Positions 5,863-6,158 of a DNA stretch of 6,158 bases are shown here, piece after piece (position 1 is the first letter of the stretch; each line of letters starts with the position of its first letter). The notes under the pieces are model-generated. The model searched no databases. It was not told where the DNA came from and saw only the letters and a program-made list of their open reading frames with translations. Both the position numbers and the translations under genes were made by a program. This DNA is from Bacteroidales bacterium UBA2198 (GTDB taxonomy: Bacteria > Bacteroidota > Bacteroidia > Bacteroidales > VadinHA17): positions 1 to 6,158 of the forward strand of contig DCVC01000207.1 in NCBI GenBank assembly GCA_002328625.1. Reading direction: 5' to 3'.

Positions 5863-6158
5863 ATGAAAATCAATAAATTAATTATCAACTTCCTGCTAAC
5901 GTTATTATTCCCCTTTAACATCCTGGTGTCTCAGGTAACAGTTGGGGATTACAAAAGAGCAGATGAACTTGTAAAACTTACCTCCGATAAAGTCTATTAT
6001 GGAAACGTAAAACCCTCATGGATAGGTACAACAGGTAATTTTCTGTACGAAAATAATACTCCTGATGGAATTGAATATCTTATAGTTGATGTTTACAAAA
6101 AAACTAAACGGGAAGCTTTTAACCAGAGAAGATTTGCCGCTTCATTTGAAGTTGCCAC
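5863..6158 (+). CDS. secreted S9-family (dipeptidyl-peptidase IV-like) peptidase, N-terminal part (3' end outside window)
   Basis: An ATG at 5863 opens a frame of 98 codons plus two bases that runs off the right edge without a stop. Residues 1-24 form a signal peptide: K2 and K5, then a hydrophobic core (about 7-21, LIINFLLTLLFPF) ending near VSQ. There is no lipobox Cys, so a soluble periplasmic or exported protein is expected. After it come the marks of the Bacteroidota DPP-IV beta-propeller N-terminus: DYKRADEL (29-36), VYYGNVKPSWI with the conserved W53, a FLYEN strand, GIEYLIVDV and a following RRFAAS stretch. S9 peptidases cleave short peptides, often after Pro or Ala. The catalytic Ser-Asp-His domain lies outside the window, so activity cannot be judged. 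The gene diverges from the ThDP enzyme across a 118-nt spacer; no Shine-Dalgarno or clear -7 element was found for it. Confidence 0.8.
   Translation, partial: MKINKLIINFLLTLLFPFNILVSQVTVGDYKRADELVKLTSDKVYYGNVKPSWIGTTGNFLYENNTPDGIEYLIVDVYKKTKREAFNQRRFAASFEVA

Overview
The window looks like chromosomal DNA from a member of the Bacteroidota (CFB group). Several independent signs agree: AT-rich spacers, mostly missing Shine-Dalgarno sequences, exact copies of the Bacteroidota -7 promoter element TAnnTTTG in front of at least two genes, and a typical gene mix for that phylum (Gfo/Idh/MocA oxidoreductase, stand-alone RRM protein, 30S protein THX, secreted S9 dipeptidyl-peptidase). A genus cannot be named from the sequence alone. 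No tRNA, rRNA, CRISPR array, insertion sequence, integrase or phage gene was seen.

Layout. (1) 1-597 (+) is the C-terminal half of a Gfo/Idh/MocA-type oxidoreductase that enters from the left edge. A bidirectional hairpin terminator at 663-690 lies between it and the oppositely oriented genes that follow. (2) 714-1249 (-) is a two-gene unit: an RRM RNA-binding protein with a Gly/Arg-rich tail, then a CspA-type cold-shock protein 20 nt downstream. (3) 1485-2264 (-) is a NYN (PIN-like) nuclease-type protein with a C-terminal OST-HTH/LOTUS-like domain. The spacer 1250-1484 is AT-rich and holds a possible promoter for the RRM gene and one doubtful 44-codon ORF. (4) 2492-3478 (+) is an extended-SDR NAD(P)-dependent epimerase/reductase, divergent from the NYN gene across a 227-nt spacer in which I see no clear promoter. 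(5) 3769-4149 (+) is a 30S ribosomal protein THX homologue carrying an unusual Lys-rich tail of about 100 residues. It has its own good Bacteroidota promoter in the preceding 290-nt spacer. (6) 4152-5744 (-) is a thiamine-diphosphate-dependent acetolactate-synthase-like enzyme that converges on THX with only 2 nt between stop codons. (7) 5863-6158 (+) is the secreted N-terminus of an S9/DPP-IV-like peptidase, cut by the right edge.

How the genes relate. Three adjacent minus-strand genes (NYN-LOTUS, RRM, Csp) all have nucleic-acid-binding folds and, with the ribosomal THX gene nearby, give the middle of the window an RNA/translation flavour. Only RRM-Csp looks like a real operon. The metabolic genes (oxidoreductase, SDR, ThDP enzyme) and the peptidase each appear to be separate transcription units, so there is no obvious shared pathway. 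I found no convincing new multi-gene system. The most unusual item is the long, partly repeat-built basic extension on THX.
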